The translations under genes and the position numbers were made by a program. From Chloroflexota bacterium (GTDB lineage: Bacteria > Chloroflexota > Anaerolineae > Promineifilales > Promineifilaceae): a stretch of 39,083 nt of DNA. The DNA lies in NCBI GenBank assembly GCA_020628815.1, contig JAHDEN010000042.1, positions 1 through 39,083 of the forward strand, given 5' to 3'. Positions within the stretch are counted from its first letter, which is position 1. Each line of letters begins with the position of its first letter. The notes under the pieces were generated by a model. The model was not told the DNA's origin, made no database searches, and worked only from the letters and a program-made list of their open reading frames with translations. Shown one piece after another: positions 24,427 through 33,075 of this stretch.

Positions 24427-25302
24427 TTATGATCGGCGGACTGCAAAGGTGATTGAGTCACCACCGATAAAAATATTTTCTAACGTTGCTGGGAATGGAA
24501 ACCCGTTTATCGCATCAACAACGGTCCGATTGATCATGTTTGTGAGTTGATTCATCGCAAATGGGGGGAGTGCATATCCATTGGCATCGGCCGCCACAAT
24601 GTTCACCGCCAGCTCTCCATTTTGTACATAGGGCTGGACTTGGAGCGAAATATCAGCCGAAATCGGACTCTCGATGCGCCCTTGCAAAAACATCCGGCCG
24701 TCGTCTAAGCGCAGCACGATGTTGTCCATAGGTGGTAGCTCACCCTCTTGCTTCTTAACCAATAGATGGGCGTTTAGGGCCAGATTTATTTCAGTTTCCG
24801 TAAATGTGATCAACATCAACCCGGTCGAGTCTGGGCGGGCAGATTGGACTTTGGTCCACAAATATCGGCCATCGATTCCGGCTGCATCGAGTGTGGCTTT
24901 AGCCTGTTCCGCCCGTTCTTGGGTGTCTACGACGGCCGTCTTCGCCAATTCAATGCCCGCTTCTACGGTGGGGGCTGACTCAGTGGCAAAAATAACAGCC
25001 TGGGTCTGTACGGCCGAGATTGTCGGCGCCGCGTTAGTGGCAAACTCAATCGCCTGCTCCTTAGCTGCCGCAAGCGTAGGTGCCGCATTGGTTGCAAAGT
25101 CTGATCCCTGAGTCTGTAGCGCTTGCAAAGTTGGGGCCGAACTTGTGGCAAACTCGCTGACACGCTCACCGGCCGCCTGTGCGGTTTCAATCCCCCCTTG
25201 TATTTGATCCCGCGAGGGTGGGGTAAGGTTGCAGGCAAAAATAGCGAACAACAGACTAAGCAAACCAAAGATGGGAATATAAAAGCTAGAAGATGATTTC
25301 AT
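24427..25302 (-). CDS. Lipoprotein with four tandem 18-residue repeats, function unknown
   Basis: This 291-residue protein has a lipoprotein signal ending AIFAC (Cys24). Residues 51-122 hold four tandem 18-residue units of the pattern FATxxAPTLxAxxxQAxx (FATSSAPT, FATNAAPT, FATNAAPT, FATESAPT), predicted helical or coiled. A helical stretch to about 147 follows. A C-terminal domain (about 150-291) starts LITFTETEINLALNAHL and includes LRLDDGRMFLQGRIESPISADISLQVQPYV. It looks like a beta-rich lipid-binding or DUF2140-like fold, but I do not recognise it firmly. It is anchored outside the membrane and stands divergent from the zincin gene at 25418. The repeats are nearly identical in their FAT-APT core, a sign of recent duplication. 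Confidence 0.72.
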   Translation of the reverse strand: MKSSSSFYIPIFGLLSLLFAIFACNLTPPSRDQIQGGIETAQAAGERVSEFATSSAPTLQALQTQGSDFATNAAPTLAAAKEQAIEFATNAAPTISAVQTQAVIFATESAPTVEAGIELAKTAVVDTQERAEQAKATLDAAGIDGRYLWTKVQSARPDSTGLMLITFTETEINLALNAHLLVKKQEGELPPMDNIVLRLDDGRMFLQGRIESPISADISLQVQPYVQNGELAVNIVAADANGYALPPFAMNQLTNMINRTVVDAINGFPFPATLENIFIGGDSITFAVRRS

Positions 25303-25417
25303 GTGGTTTATTATTTAGACTAACCGAGTATTAGACCTTGACCGGATTGTTTAAGGCTTTTCCGGTTTATGTTATCCTGTCGGCTCAATTTTTTTTTAAA
25401 CTTAATCAATATTACCT

Positions 25418-27193
25418 ATGAAAAGAAATAGTTTGATCGTTGTGTTAGTCGGTGCGATTGTTGCGTTGGGAGCTGCTACCGCTTGGCTAATGATAGGCCA
25501 GCGTGATCTAGAATCGCAACTAAATTTAAAAGAGACTGAGATTGCGGCCGGAGAATCGACGCTAGTCAGCGTATTTTCTGAACAGCGATCAGCCTCAGAG
25601 CAAGATGCCAATGCGCTCGCGACGGCCGAATCAGAGCTATTTGCTTTACGCTTGTACGCAACCGATGTTGCGCCAGCTCTGCAAACCCAAGAGCCGACCG
25701 ATCCTGTTACCCCCACTCCGCTTGCTGGCCTGCCCCAAGTGCGTATTCGGTTAGGAGAACCTGATCCAATCAAAACTGTTGGGCAACCGATCGAAATTAT
25801 CGCATCGGCCAGTCACCCGGTCGGTATTGCATCGCTTAACATTTTGATTAATGATGAGCTATTGCTGGCTCAGGATCCGTTTGACCCCCGCATGGATATC
25901 GCGGTTGCTGAATGGACTCCCATCGAAACGGGAACCTATGAGATCAAAGCGATTGCCGCAACGATACGCGGCCGGGCTAGTGATCCTGTCATCCTGCAAG
26001 TTGAAGTGATTGAGACCGATGATCCAGAGGTGTTGTTACAAACTCAGCTGCGTTTAATTGAAAAAAACGTACAAACTTTACGTGGTTTAGAGCAACAAGG
26101 GGAGCTAAATATCAACGTGATTGATCGCAACAACCTGCAAGAAAATATCGGAACCGATTTGCTGGGGGAATTTACCCGCGAAGATGCAGAGCTGGACGTT
26201 TTGGTACTTAGTTCTTTTGATTTTATGCCGCGCAACTATCCGCTTTATGATTCGTTGATCGAGCTTTATGGTTTTGTTGTGGCTGGATATTACGATGAGG
26301 AAACAGATTCTCTCTTTGTAATCAGCGATGACAATATGCTGGATGAGGAAGAAAAGTTAACCCATGCCCATGAATATATGCATGCGTTGCAAGATCAGTA
26401 TTTCACGCTGGCTAGCATCCAAAATGGATCATTAGACGCTGATGCCACAATGGCATTGCGCTCTCTTGCAGAAGGGGAGGCGTCTTTGTTGGAATTGGTT
26501 TACCGGAGACAGGGGTATTTAACCGGTGAGCAATCGGCCGACAGTAATCCGGTGTTCTCGTTACCCGAGGCGATTGCGGCCCCCAACTTTGTGGCGAGCC
26601 AGCTGGCTTTTCCATACATTCGCGGCCAAGAATTTTTGCTCCCATTTTTTGAAGAGGATGGTTTTGAAGGCATCAACCAAATTTGGCAGAATCCACCTCG
26701 TTCAACAGAGCAGATTTTGCACCGTGACCGATATTTGGCCGGTGATCAACCGCAGCTTGTAGAACTGCCATCTGACGAAATTTTGGCCGTTTTGGGCGCT
26801 GGCTGGGAGCAGGTGGCTGACGATGTGTTTGGGGAGTTTAATGTGATTGAGTATCTGAGCATTGCGTTGCCAGAAGATCAGGTTAATCCGGCCGCGTTGG
26901 GCTGGGGCGGGGACCGCTATGGTGTTTTCTATAATTCGGCTACGGATGAACGGTTGATGGTTTTAAAAATGGTTTGGGACACACCAACTGACCAATCAGA
27001 ATTTGCTATCGCCTATACCAGCTGGGCTGAATTAGTTTTAGTCCCTGCATCAAATAGCGGTATTGAAGATGGGGGGTGTTGGCAAAATGGGGCAGACACA
27101 CAGTGCCTAATTATTTTGGAAAATGAGATTTATATTACGCGTGCCGAATCAAAAGCGTTGAGCGATAAAATCCTTGAGATATTGATTCGCTAG
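25418..27193 (+). CDS. Membrane-anchored extracytoplasmic zincin-like protein (HEYMH)
   Basis: This 591-residue protein has an N-terminal membrane anchor (about 5-26) and a coiled coil (28-85), then a short Thr-Pro linker. A beta-sandwich, Ig-like domain follows at about 105-200 (VGQPIEIIASASHPVGIASLNI). Next is an alpha/beta region with the zinc motif HEYMH at about 318-322 and a candidate third ligand Glu in SLAEGEASLLE at about 352-354, the spacing expected for a gluzincin-type site. Its C-terminal part (470-591) ends in a compact domain with Cys pair GCWQNGADTQC. I do not recognise a named family. A role as an extracellular peptidase is inferred from the HExxH...E arrangement; the substrate is unknown. 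Confidence 0.75.
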   Translation: MKRNSLIVVLVGAIVALGAATAWLMIGQRDLESQLNLKETEIAAGESTLVSVFSEQRSASEQDANALATAESELFALRLYATDVAPALQTQEPTDPVTPTPLAGLPQVRIRLGEPDPIKTVGQPIEIIASASHPVGIASLNILINDELLLAQDPFDPRMDIAVAEWTPIETGTYEIKAIAATIRGRASDPVILQVEVIETDDPEVLLQTQLRLIEKNVQTLRGLEQQGELNINVIDRNNLQENIGTDLLGEFTREDAELDVLVLSSFDFMPRNYPLYDSLIELYGFVVAGYYDEETDSLFVISDDNMLDEEEKLTHAHEYMHALQDQYFTLASIQNGSLDADATMALRSLAEGEASLLELVYRRQGYLTGEQSADSNPVFSLPEAIAAPNFVASQLAFPYIRGQEFLLPFFEEDGFEGINQIWQNPPRSTEQILHRDRYLAGDQPQLVELPSDEILAVLGAGWEQVADDVFGEFNVIEYLSIALPEDQVNPAALGWGGDRYGVFYNSATDERLMVLKMVWDTPTDQSEFAIAYTSWAELVLVPASNSGIEDGGCWQNGADTQCLIILENEIYITRAESKALSDKILEILIR

Positions 27194-27271
27194 CCATCTG
27201 CTGGTCTACGCGGCTTTGTTAAAAAGAAAACAGAGAACGTAAGAACGGCTGAGATTACTCCGTCTAACATC

Positions 27272-27323
27272 GGTTGAAGGCAGTACTTTTTTTGCTGCTA
27301 AAAACTGATGACGGTCTTCAACC
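27272..27323 (+). other. Hairpin in the leader between the zincin and DsbA-like genes
   Basis: GGTTGAAG (27272-27279) pairs with CTTCAACC (27316-27323), and a small inner GCAG/CTGC stem is possible. It may end the upstream transcript or shape the DsbA leader. Confidence 0.35.
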
Positions 27324-27348
27324 CAAAGCGAATCGTTAGTTGAAATAG

Positions 27349-27372
27349 GAACAGGCTAATTGATCCCTGTTC
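27349..27372 (+). other. Hairpin in the 5' leader of the DsbA-like lipoprotein gene
   Basis: GAACAGG (27349-27355) pairs with CCTGTTC (27366-27372) across a 10-base loop, ending 20 bases before the ATG at 27393. No T run follows directly. Confidence 0.35.
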
Positions 27373-27392
27373 TTCGTTCCCGAGGATAAGAT

Positions 27393-28271
27393 ATGACTAA
27401 AAAAGTAACCGCCATGCTCATCATGGCATTGGCTCTTTTTGCTGTTGTTGCTTGCACCCCTCAAACGGCCGACACCCCTGTAGAAGAGGTCGAGGTGAGT
27501 GAAGAGGTGCAGCAAACTGCAGTCGAAGAGGCCGCAACGGCCGTGCCTGTTGCCGAAGAACCGGCAACGCCAACATCTATACCGGTTGCGACACAGGTTC
27601 CTGAGCCTACTGATGCACCTGAAGAGATTGCAGAAACTGAACCGGAAGCAGAAGCTGAGGCAGATGAAGCTGTAGAAGAGGTTGACGATGATGGGCCAGA
27701 TGATGCCGCTATGGCTGAGTCAGCTCCGGTTCAATTCGGCCGCACCGAGGACGGAGCCTTTTATTATGGCTCACCTACGGCCGAAATTGTTCTGATCGAT
27801 CATTCAGACTTTTTGTGACCGAATTGCCGCTCCCACGTGCAGGGAGTAGAGAAAGAACTTTGGGCCGAATATGTAGAAACCGGTCAAGTTCAGTATATTT
27901 TTTGGCCAGTGATTAATCACGGTCAAGGCAGCTTTAACGCAACATTGGTAATGGAATGTGCCGGACAACAAGATCCCGCATTAGCTTGGAAAGCACACGA
28001 TATTCTGTTCGAAAACTTGTCAGCCTTATACAGCGGCACGCTTGATTTATATTTGAGCATCGCTGAGCAAACTGGACTTGATTTAGACGAATTTCAAACT
28101 TGCTTTGGCAGCGAAGAAGCGATTAATCGTATTCAAGAGTTAGACCAAATCCGACGCGATAAGGGGATTACGGGTCAACCAATCTTTGAATTTGTAGGGA
28201 TAGGCTATTTGATCGGGTCACAGCCGAAAGCGGTTTTTGACGACGCGATTGAAACCGTTATCAATCAATAA
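27393..28271 (+). CDS. DsbA-like thioredoxin lipoprotein with in-frame TGA (probable selenoprotein, U-P-N-C)
   Basis: Read through the TGA at 27816-27818, this gene encodes 292 residues. It has a lipoprotein signal ending VVAC (Cys21) and a Glu/Pro/Thr-rich linker (22-110). A DsbA-like thioredoxin domain starts IVLIDHSDFL, the TGA is codon 142, and PNCRSHVQGVEKELW follows. Related proteins read DFxCPxCRxHV here, so the TGA sits exactly at the first catalytic Cys. Downstream features are continuous in the same frame: GQVQYIFWPVINHGQGS, an AGQQDPALAWKAHDILF helix, and the cis-Pro loop ITGQPIFEFVG with LIGSQP. It should act outside the membrane on disulfides. The ATG has GAGG 8 bases upstream. 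A 5-6 bp hairpin starts 11-12 bases after the TGA. A strong terminator follows the gene. Confidence 0.9.
27829..27847 (+). promoter_or_regulatory. SECIS-like hairpin after the in-frame TGA
   Basis: CTCCC (27830-27834) pairs with GGGAG (27842-27846) around the 7-base loop ACGTGCA; a G-T pair (27829-27847) extends the stem. The loop begins 17 bases after the TGA, inside the window seen for bacterial SECIS elements. SelB binding is inferred, not shown. Confidence 0.5.
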
Positions 28272-28750
28272 AAAGTCGTAGAGACTAGACGTAGCTACAA
28301 TATGAGCCCTTGGTTAACAAATGAGCGTTAACCAAGGGCTTTTTACGTACTGTAATAACTTCCAGTTAAAAGTTAAATAAACGGATCAAAAGGGTCAAGA
28401 AAAGAAAGTTAGAAAGCCTTTTGGTTTAATGTAGCCAGATTGGACTATAAAGTCTGATGATAGGTACTAAATTGCCATATTACCAAGCTCATAATCGATG
28501 ATTAAGTTTACGGAATAACTGATAATAGAAATCGTAATTTGGGTGCATGGCATTCTGTGCCGCTAGATATAGACAAACTAGCAATTATTTTATTAACTGT
28601 ATCTTAGAAATATAAATTCAGTCGTTACCAAATAGTACACGTAACGACTTGTTCTATTGAACTGTGTTCTTGTTGGGCCTTCACTATTAATTTAAATGTG
28701 AATAGGGCTAATTGATCTTATTCACCCATTCATTCCAACAGGAGAATATG
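28272..28750. other. 479-base gap: terminator, AT-rich stretch and one dyad
   Basis: After the DsbA-like gene lies its terminator (28305-28344). About 280 AT-rich bases then show no open frame of interest. A 9-bp dyad AGTCGTTAC/GTAACGACT (28620-28628 and 28641-28649, 12-base loop) lies about 100 bases before the acyltransferase start and could be an operator or weak terminator. Confidence 0.5.
28305..28344 (+). terminator. Rho-independent terminator of the DsbA-like lipoprotein gene
   Basis: 14-bp perfect arms (AGCCCTTGGTTAAC at 28305-28318, complement at 28327-28340) enclose an 8-base loop and are followed by TTTT, 33 bases after the stop. Confidence 0.88.
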
Positions 28751-29221
28751 ATGTCGGAAATTAGAAAATTCACAGCCGGATTAAGAGATGTAACACATGG
28801 CGAGAAGCTGACAATTGTCGAGCCGGTCAATATGTACGGATGTAAATTAGGTGAAGAATGTTTTGTTGGACCATTCGTGGAAATTCAAAACGATGTAGAA
28901 ATAGGCGACCGGACACGCATTCAATCCCACACGTTTGTATGCGAATTGGTCACCATTGGGGCGGATTGCTTTATTGGCCATGGGGTGATGTTTATCAACG
29001 ATCTTTTTGAGTTTGGTGGACCAAACAAAGATCCAAAATTTTGGCGAGAAACTCACATCGGTAACAATGTTTCGATCGGCAGTAATGCGACCATTTTGCC
29101 GGTAGACATTTGTGATAATGTGGTTGTTGGGGCCGGGGCAGTGGTAACAAAAAATATTACCGAACCCGGGATCTATGTGGGCAACCCAGCGGTGCTTTTG
29201 CGAAAAGTAGAGCCGATTTAG
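28751..29221 (+). CDS. Left-handed beta-helix (hexapeptide-repeat) acyltransferase
   Basis: This 156-residue protein is built of hexapeptide turns of the type [LIV]Gxxxx: [48 protein letters not shown], and [17 protein letters not shown] with [12 protein letters not shown]. It ends with the [10 protein letters not shown] closing motif of sugar O- and N-acetyltransferases (WbpD/WlbB/PglD group). The family works as trimers with acetyl-CoA, and the His in IGHG is a candidate catalytic residue. The start is the ATG at 28751 (or the adjacent 28748), placed by AGGAGA just upstream; the open frame begins earlier but without support. It may modify a nucleotide sugar for the glycan made by the nearby glycosyltransferases. 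Its stop overlaps the trmFO stop. Confidence 0.87.
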   Translation: MSEIRKFTAGLRDVTHGEKLTIVEPVNMYGCKLGEECFVGPFVEIQNDVEIGDRTRIQSHTFVCELVTIGADCFIGHGVMFINDLFEFGGPNKDPKFWRETHIGNNVSIGSNATILPVDICDNVVVGAGAVVTKNITEPGIYVGNPAVLLRKVEPI

Positions 29222-30591
29222 TCGGCCAGGGAAGTTGCTTCAGCAGCTTCCCGATCCCAAGCTAGATTACGACTGCGGGCAAATCGTCTTAACGATGTCA
29301 AAGATTTGTCCGCATAGTACATGTAGCGGTCTTTTTTACCCATTTTCCCCTCAGGGGGTGTAAACAATCCAAAATTCGCCTTCATCGGCTGGAATGTCTT
29401 AGCATCAGCGTGTGTTACGTAATGTGCTAATGCACCTAGCATCGTTTTTGTTGGCAAGATGAGCGGATGCTGCCCCAAAGCCATGCGGGCAACGTTTATC
29501 CCTGCTAGCAAGCCGGTGGCCGCATTGCCCGAATATCCTTCAACACCGGTGATTTGCCCGGCGAAAAACAGGTTGGCCCGCCCGCGATATTGCATGGTTG
29601 GATGGAGCAGCTCGGGTGAGTTGATATAGGTGTTCCGGTGCATTTGCCCAAAGCGGACAAACTCGGCCGTTTCTAAGCCAGGAATCAACTGCAACACTTT
29701 TTCTTGTTGCCCCCACTTTAGATTGGTTTGGAAGCCCACCAAATTAAACAGCGTTCCGGCTACGTTGTCTTGGCGTAGCTGAACCACCGCAAACGGCCGT
29801 TTGTCTGTTCGCGGGTCAATTAGCCCAACCGGCCGCATCGGGCCGTATCTGAGCGAATCTCGCCCCCGTTCCGCGATTACCTCTACCGGCATGCACCCCT
29901 CAAAGAATTTCGCATCCTCTTCTTCAAAGCTTCGTAGCTGAATCCGTTCAGATGAGCCTAAGGCGTCTAAGAAGCGATCATACTCTTCTTCTGTCATTGG
30001 GCAGTTGATGTAGTCCCCATCGTCCTGCTCTCCCTCATCATAGCGAGATTTGCGGAAGGCGATGTCCATGTTGACCGAGTCATGCATCACGATGGGGCTT
30101 AGCGCATCGTAGAAGTAGAGATATTCACGGCCGGTGAGCCGCCCGATATCGGCCGAAAGATCCGGCGATGTCAGCGGCCCCGATGCGATAATGCACGGAC
30201 CATCGGGAATTGTTTTTAGCTCTTGGCGAATGAGATTAATTTTCGGGTTACTTTCGATCTTTTGCGTCACAAGTTCGGCAAACCCATCGCGATCAACGGC
30301 CAACGACGAACCGGCCGGAACCGCAGTTGCATTGGCACACTCAATGATGAGCGATCCCAAGCCACGCATTTCAGCTTTGAGCAGGCCGGGCGCCTTATGC
30401 AAAATCATAGAGCCAAGGGAATTGCTGCAAACCAATTCAGAAAGATGATCTGTTACATGTGCTTCCGTTTTACGTTCCGGTCGCATTTCATACAAATCAA
30501 CGTCCAACCCTAATTTGGCAATTTGCCATGCTGCTTCGGTGCCCGCTAAGCCACCGCCAATAACCGTTATTTTTTGACTGTTTTTACCCAT
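29218..30591 (-). CDS. trmFO: Folate/FAD-dependent tRNA (uracil-54-C5)-methyltransferase
   Basis: This 457-residue enzyme makes ribothymidine at position 54 of tRNA, using methylenetetrahydrofolate and FADH2. The FAD-binding loop [19 protein letters not shown] is at about 10-28, followed by [22 protein letters not shown] and [14 protein letters not shown], all diagnostic of TrmFO. Later signatures include [15 protein letters not shown] [29 protein letters not shown] and the C-terminal [17 protein letters not shown]. The start ATG at 30591 directly follows the stop of the upstream membrane protein gene, so it is the third gene of an operon (HEAT protein, peptidase-MA-like protein, trmFO). Its 3' end overlaps the convergent acyltransferase gene by 4 bases. 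Confidence 0.96.
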   Translation of the reverse strand: MGKNSQKITVIGGGLAGTEAAWQIAKLGLDVDLYEMRPERKTEAHVTDHLSELVCSNSLGSMILHKAPGLLKAEMRGLGSLIIECANATAVPAGSSLAVDRDGFAELVTQKIESNPKINLIRQELKTIPDGPCIIASGPLTSPDLSADIGRLTGREYLYFYDALSPIVMHDSVNMDIAFRKSRYDEGEQDDGDYINCPMTEEEYDRFLDALGSSERIQLRSFEEEDAKFFEGCMPVEVIAERGRDSLRYGPMRPVGLIDPRTDKRPFAVVQLRQDNVAGTLFNLVGFQTNLKWGQQEKVLQLIPGLETAEFVRFGQMHRNTYINSPELLHPTMQYRGRANLFFAGQITGVEGYSGNAATGLLAGINVARMALGQHPLILPTKTMLGALAHYVTHADAKTFQPMKANFGLFTPPEGKMGKKDRYMYYADKSLTSLRRFARSRNLAWDREAAEATSLAD

Positions 30592-31878
30592 TTATCGGTT
30601 GAAATCTCCAAGCGTGCGTGTGTTGTCTGTACGGCTCCATAAAACCAGAATAATAATCATGAACAAAGCCACTAAAATGCCGATAGCGATCCAAATGGGT
30701 GATTGGGGATCAGGGAACTGGGGCTGTGTTTGGTTCACCCATTCTTCTGCCAGAGCCTCACCCGATTGCCCCAGCCCTTTCTCAATCGCATCTATGCAAG
30801 ATTCACCGGCCAGAACTTGTTCTAAAACCGCTTCAATTCCGTTTTGACCATTTTTTAGCTCTTGCTCCAGCAAATACCCAATAACCGCATGGCTTTGCGC
30901 ATACCCCCGCAGGGACATTTCTGGCGGCTGGACTGGGAGGTTAACACACATCTCTCGAAAGGGGATAAGCTGGGTTGAATTGTTTACAGTTGAAAGGGAT
31001 TGAGCATAGTTAGAGTTAACCGGCCGTTCAAATTGGGTCGCAAACCCTTCATCCATCCATGCGGGGAATTGTGCGTAAGCGTCACCGGCCGCGCGATAAA
31101 GCAGCAGGTGAGCCAGTTCATGGGGCAGTCGCTGCTGTAAATCTTGGGTTACCTGTTCTCGATTGCTGATCGGCACCATCATCACCCCAATTTCAGGGGT
31201 TGCCTTGCCCACGATCCAATCTAACCCGGTTAAACGTAAGGTGCTTAAAAACTGTTCGCTGCTTGGGTATAAATAAACATCTATCGGTTTAGAGACATCT
31301 GTTTCAGGGGGCAAATAGCTAAGGATTTCCGGCCGACTTTGCTCAAGAATCCCGATCGCCTCTTCAGCAATCTCAACATCTAGCTGATCGCTGTAGACTT
31401 GAATCAACCCATCAGCAGATGTGGTTTGCTGCCATGCGATCGAGTCGTCCACATAAAAGAACTCTTCAGCAGGCAGCGTTATCGGTGCTGATTCCGCAAA
31501 GTGCAGTGTCCAGGTGTAGCGAATGACAGAAAACGGTGGAATCAATTCAGATGCGAGATCAAGTGGAAAATTGAAATTTATCAGATCTCCCAGCTGCGCA
31601 TCAGGATGAACCGGGATAATTTCACCAATCCTCCCTTCACTCCCCACCGCTTCGATATCAATGGTGGCTTCGATTAGTTCTGGATCGTTATGCCAGCAGA
31701 CATGAAATGTAGCGACCTCTGCAAAGTTGACCTCATGGTAAACGCGTAACTCTTCGTCGGCCGAAAAGTCCGGGCAAACAGGATTATCTTGGGCACCGGC
31801 AGGCAGCACCGACACCATCATCCATCCGATTAGGCTTAATATCGAAATTTGGGCCGATGTCCAAAATAATCTTCTCAA
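30592..31878 (-). CDS. Peptidase-MA-like gluzincin, exported and C-terminally membrane anchored
   Basis: This 428-residue protein starts with a signal peptide (to about residue 29, AGA). It ends with a membrane helix (about 395-416, IAIGILVALFMIIILVLW) and a short cytoplasmic tail. The zinc site is HELAH at about 253-257 with Glu277 in the motif WMDEGFA, the usual 'HExxH ... DEG(F/L)A' pattern of the peptidase MA group. The N-terminal half (30-140) looks like a beta domain that may bind substrate. It sits between the HEAT-repeat gene (12 bases upstream) and trmFO (stop and start adjoin). Its target is unknown, and the link with a tRNA enzyme may be only transcriptional. Confidence 0.85.
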   Translation of the reverse strand: MRRLFWTSAQISILSLIGWMMVSVLPAGAQDNPVCPDFSADEELRVYHEVNFAEVATFHVCWHNDPELIEATIDIEAVGSEGRIGEIIPVHPDAQLGDLINFNFPLDLASELIPPFSVIRYTWTLHFAESAPITLPAEEFFYVDDSIAWQQTTSADGLIQVYSDQLDVEIAEEAIGILEQSRPEILSYLPPETDVSKPIDVYLYPSSEQFLSTLRLTGLDWIVGKATPEIGVMMVPISNREQVTQDLQQRLPHELAHLLLYRAAGDAYAQFPAWMDEGFATQFERPVNSNYAQSLSTVNNSTQLIPFREMCVNLPVQPPEMSLRGYAQSHAVIGYLLEQELKNGQNGIEAVLEQVLAGESCIDAIEKGLGQSGEALAEEWVNQTQPQFPDPQSPIWIAIGILVALFMIIILVLWSRTDNTRTLGDFNR

Positions 31879-31890
31879 GTTTCCCTACTA

Positions 31891-32910
31891 TTAATCGTCG
31901 AAATCGAGAGGTCCTTCATCATCCTCATCTTCTTTCCAATCGATTATCGATAGGTCTAAATCTAGACCTATCATCGCCATTTCTTCTAACGCATCTTCAA
32001 TTGCATCCAAAAGGGCTTCATCTTCCTCTTCTTCAGCCATTTGTGAAAGGGTGTCGGTTGCGACCGCGTTGCCGATTAAACCAAGTGACGTGACCGCAGC
32101 CAAACGTACTTCAAGGTCATCATCATCCTGCGCTAATTCAGCAAGCTGGTCCGCCAGTGAACTGTCACCGATGATTCCGGCCGCTTTGGCCGCCTCGCTA
32201 CGCATTTCATTGTCCGGGCTTTCTAGCTCGTTTTGAACGATGGGAACCCACATCGAATCGGCCGAGCGCCCCATCGCAAATATCGCACTGATCTCCATTT
32301 CCGGCACACCACTTTCATACGCATCCCGGATATAGGTTTGAATCTCCGGTAACGATATCGATGATACCGATTCAAGCGAGGCGCGTCGAACCGGAAGCGG
32401 GGTGACCGGATTGGTGATTTGCGCAATCAGGGCTTCAGAAATCGGATCTTCGATATCTGAACTCATTTCGCCCCATTGTGCCATGAGCAAATAGTGGCCC
32501 AGTGATGCGGCCGCACCTGCTCTAACTTTGGTCGCTTTATCATTTTGCATAATCTCGATGATCGGTTGAATCAGACTGATTCTGTCTGAGTCCCAGAGCA
32601 TGTCGAGCGCGGCCAAGCGGACATTTTCACTCTCATCATTTAACAGCTCTGACGCAATCGGGCTGTAATCAACCTGAAAATTGTTTTCAGAAATGTCTGC
32701 CATATTGCGTGCCAGCATATCGCGTCGTTGACTATCGAGAGTCGGCCACAGCTGTTTTAACTCTTCTAAAACGTCTGAGGGCATATCGCTCAAAAGGTAA
32801 TAGGTCGAGACCGAAATGTCTTTATCCGGCTCAGCCAAGTCCTTTAATATTTGTGGGTAATCGGGTGCTTTTGCATCCTTTAGTTCGTCGTTTTCCTGCT
32901 CAAATTCCAT
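31891..32910 (-). CDS. HEAT-repeat protein
   Basis: This 339-residue cytoplasmic protein is all helical. It shows repeated units of the type 'D.VR.AA...LG' such as ESENVRLAALDMLWD, ATKVRAGAAASLGHYL, DNEMRSEAAKAAGIIGD and DDLEVRLAAVTSLGLIGN, roughly from residue 85 to 295. Such units form HEAT or PBS-lyase-like superhelices that hold partner proteins. Both ends are acidic (N-terminal EFEQENDELKDAKAP; C-terminal EDEDDEGPLDFDD). It is the first gene of an operon with the peptidase-MA-like gene and trmFO. It has no catalytic motif, so it may be a scaffold or assembly factor. Confidence 0.85.
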   Translation of the reverse strand: MEFEQENDELKDAKAPDYPQILKDLAEPDKDISVSTYYLLSDMPSDVLEELKQLWPTLDSQRRDMLARNMADISENNFQVDYSPIASELLNDESENVRLAALDMLWDSDRISLIQPIIEIMQNDKATKVRAGAAASLGHYLLMAQWGEMSSDIEDPISEALIAQITNPVTPLPVRRASLESVSSISLPEIQTYIRDAYESGVPEMEISAIFAMGRSADSMWVPIVQNELESPDNEMRSEAAKAAGIIGDSSLADQLAELAQDDDDLEVRLAAVTSLGLIGNAVATDTLSQMAEEEEDEALLDAIEDALEEMAMIGLDLDLSIIDWKEDEDDEGPLDFDD

Positions 32911-32950
32911 AGTAACTTCGTGCCTCCCTCTGATTAAGACATGTCGCCTA

Positions 32951-33000
32951 AAATAAAAAATTCACAGCTGATCTATAAAATGGTAGATCAACTGTGAATT
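32951..33000 (-). terminator. Rho-independent terminator of rseP
   Basis: On the minus strand, 17-bp arms with one G-U pair (32959-32975 and 32984-33000) enclose an 8-base loop and are followed by TTTTTATTTT. It lies 76 bases past the rseP stop. Confidence 0.85.
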
Positions 33001-33075
33001 GTATTCCAATTTCAATTTGAAAACCTTGTGGCCGGTCAACGTCCCGTTGCTAACCTCAAGGATAAGTCTACCAAA

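Noticed and set aside
15656..28271. The two TGA-interrupted genes as pseudogenes or sequencing errors
   Set aside because: Both interruptions hit the same catalytic codon, both frames are otherwise intact with correct endings, and no other gene in the window is broken. Raw reads would settle it.
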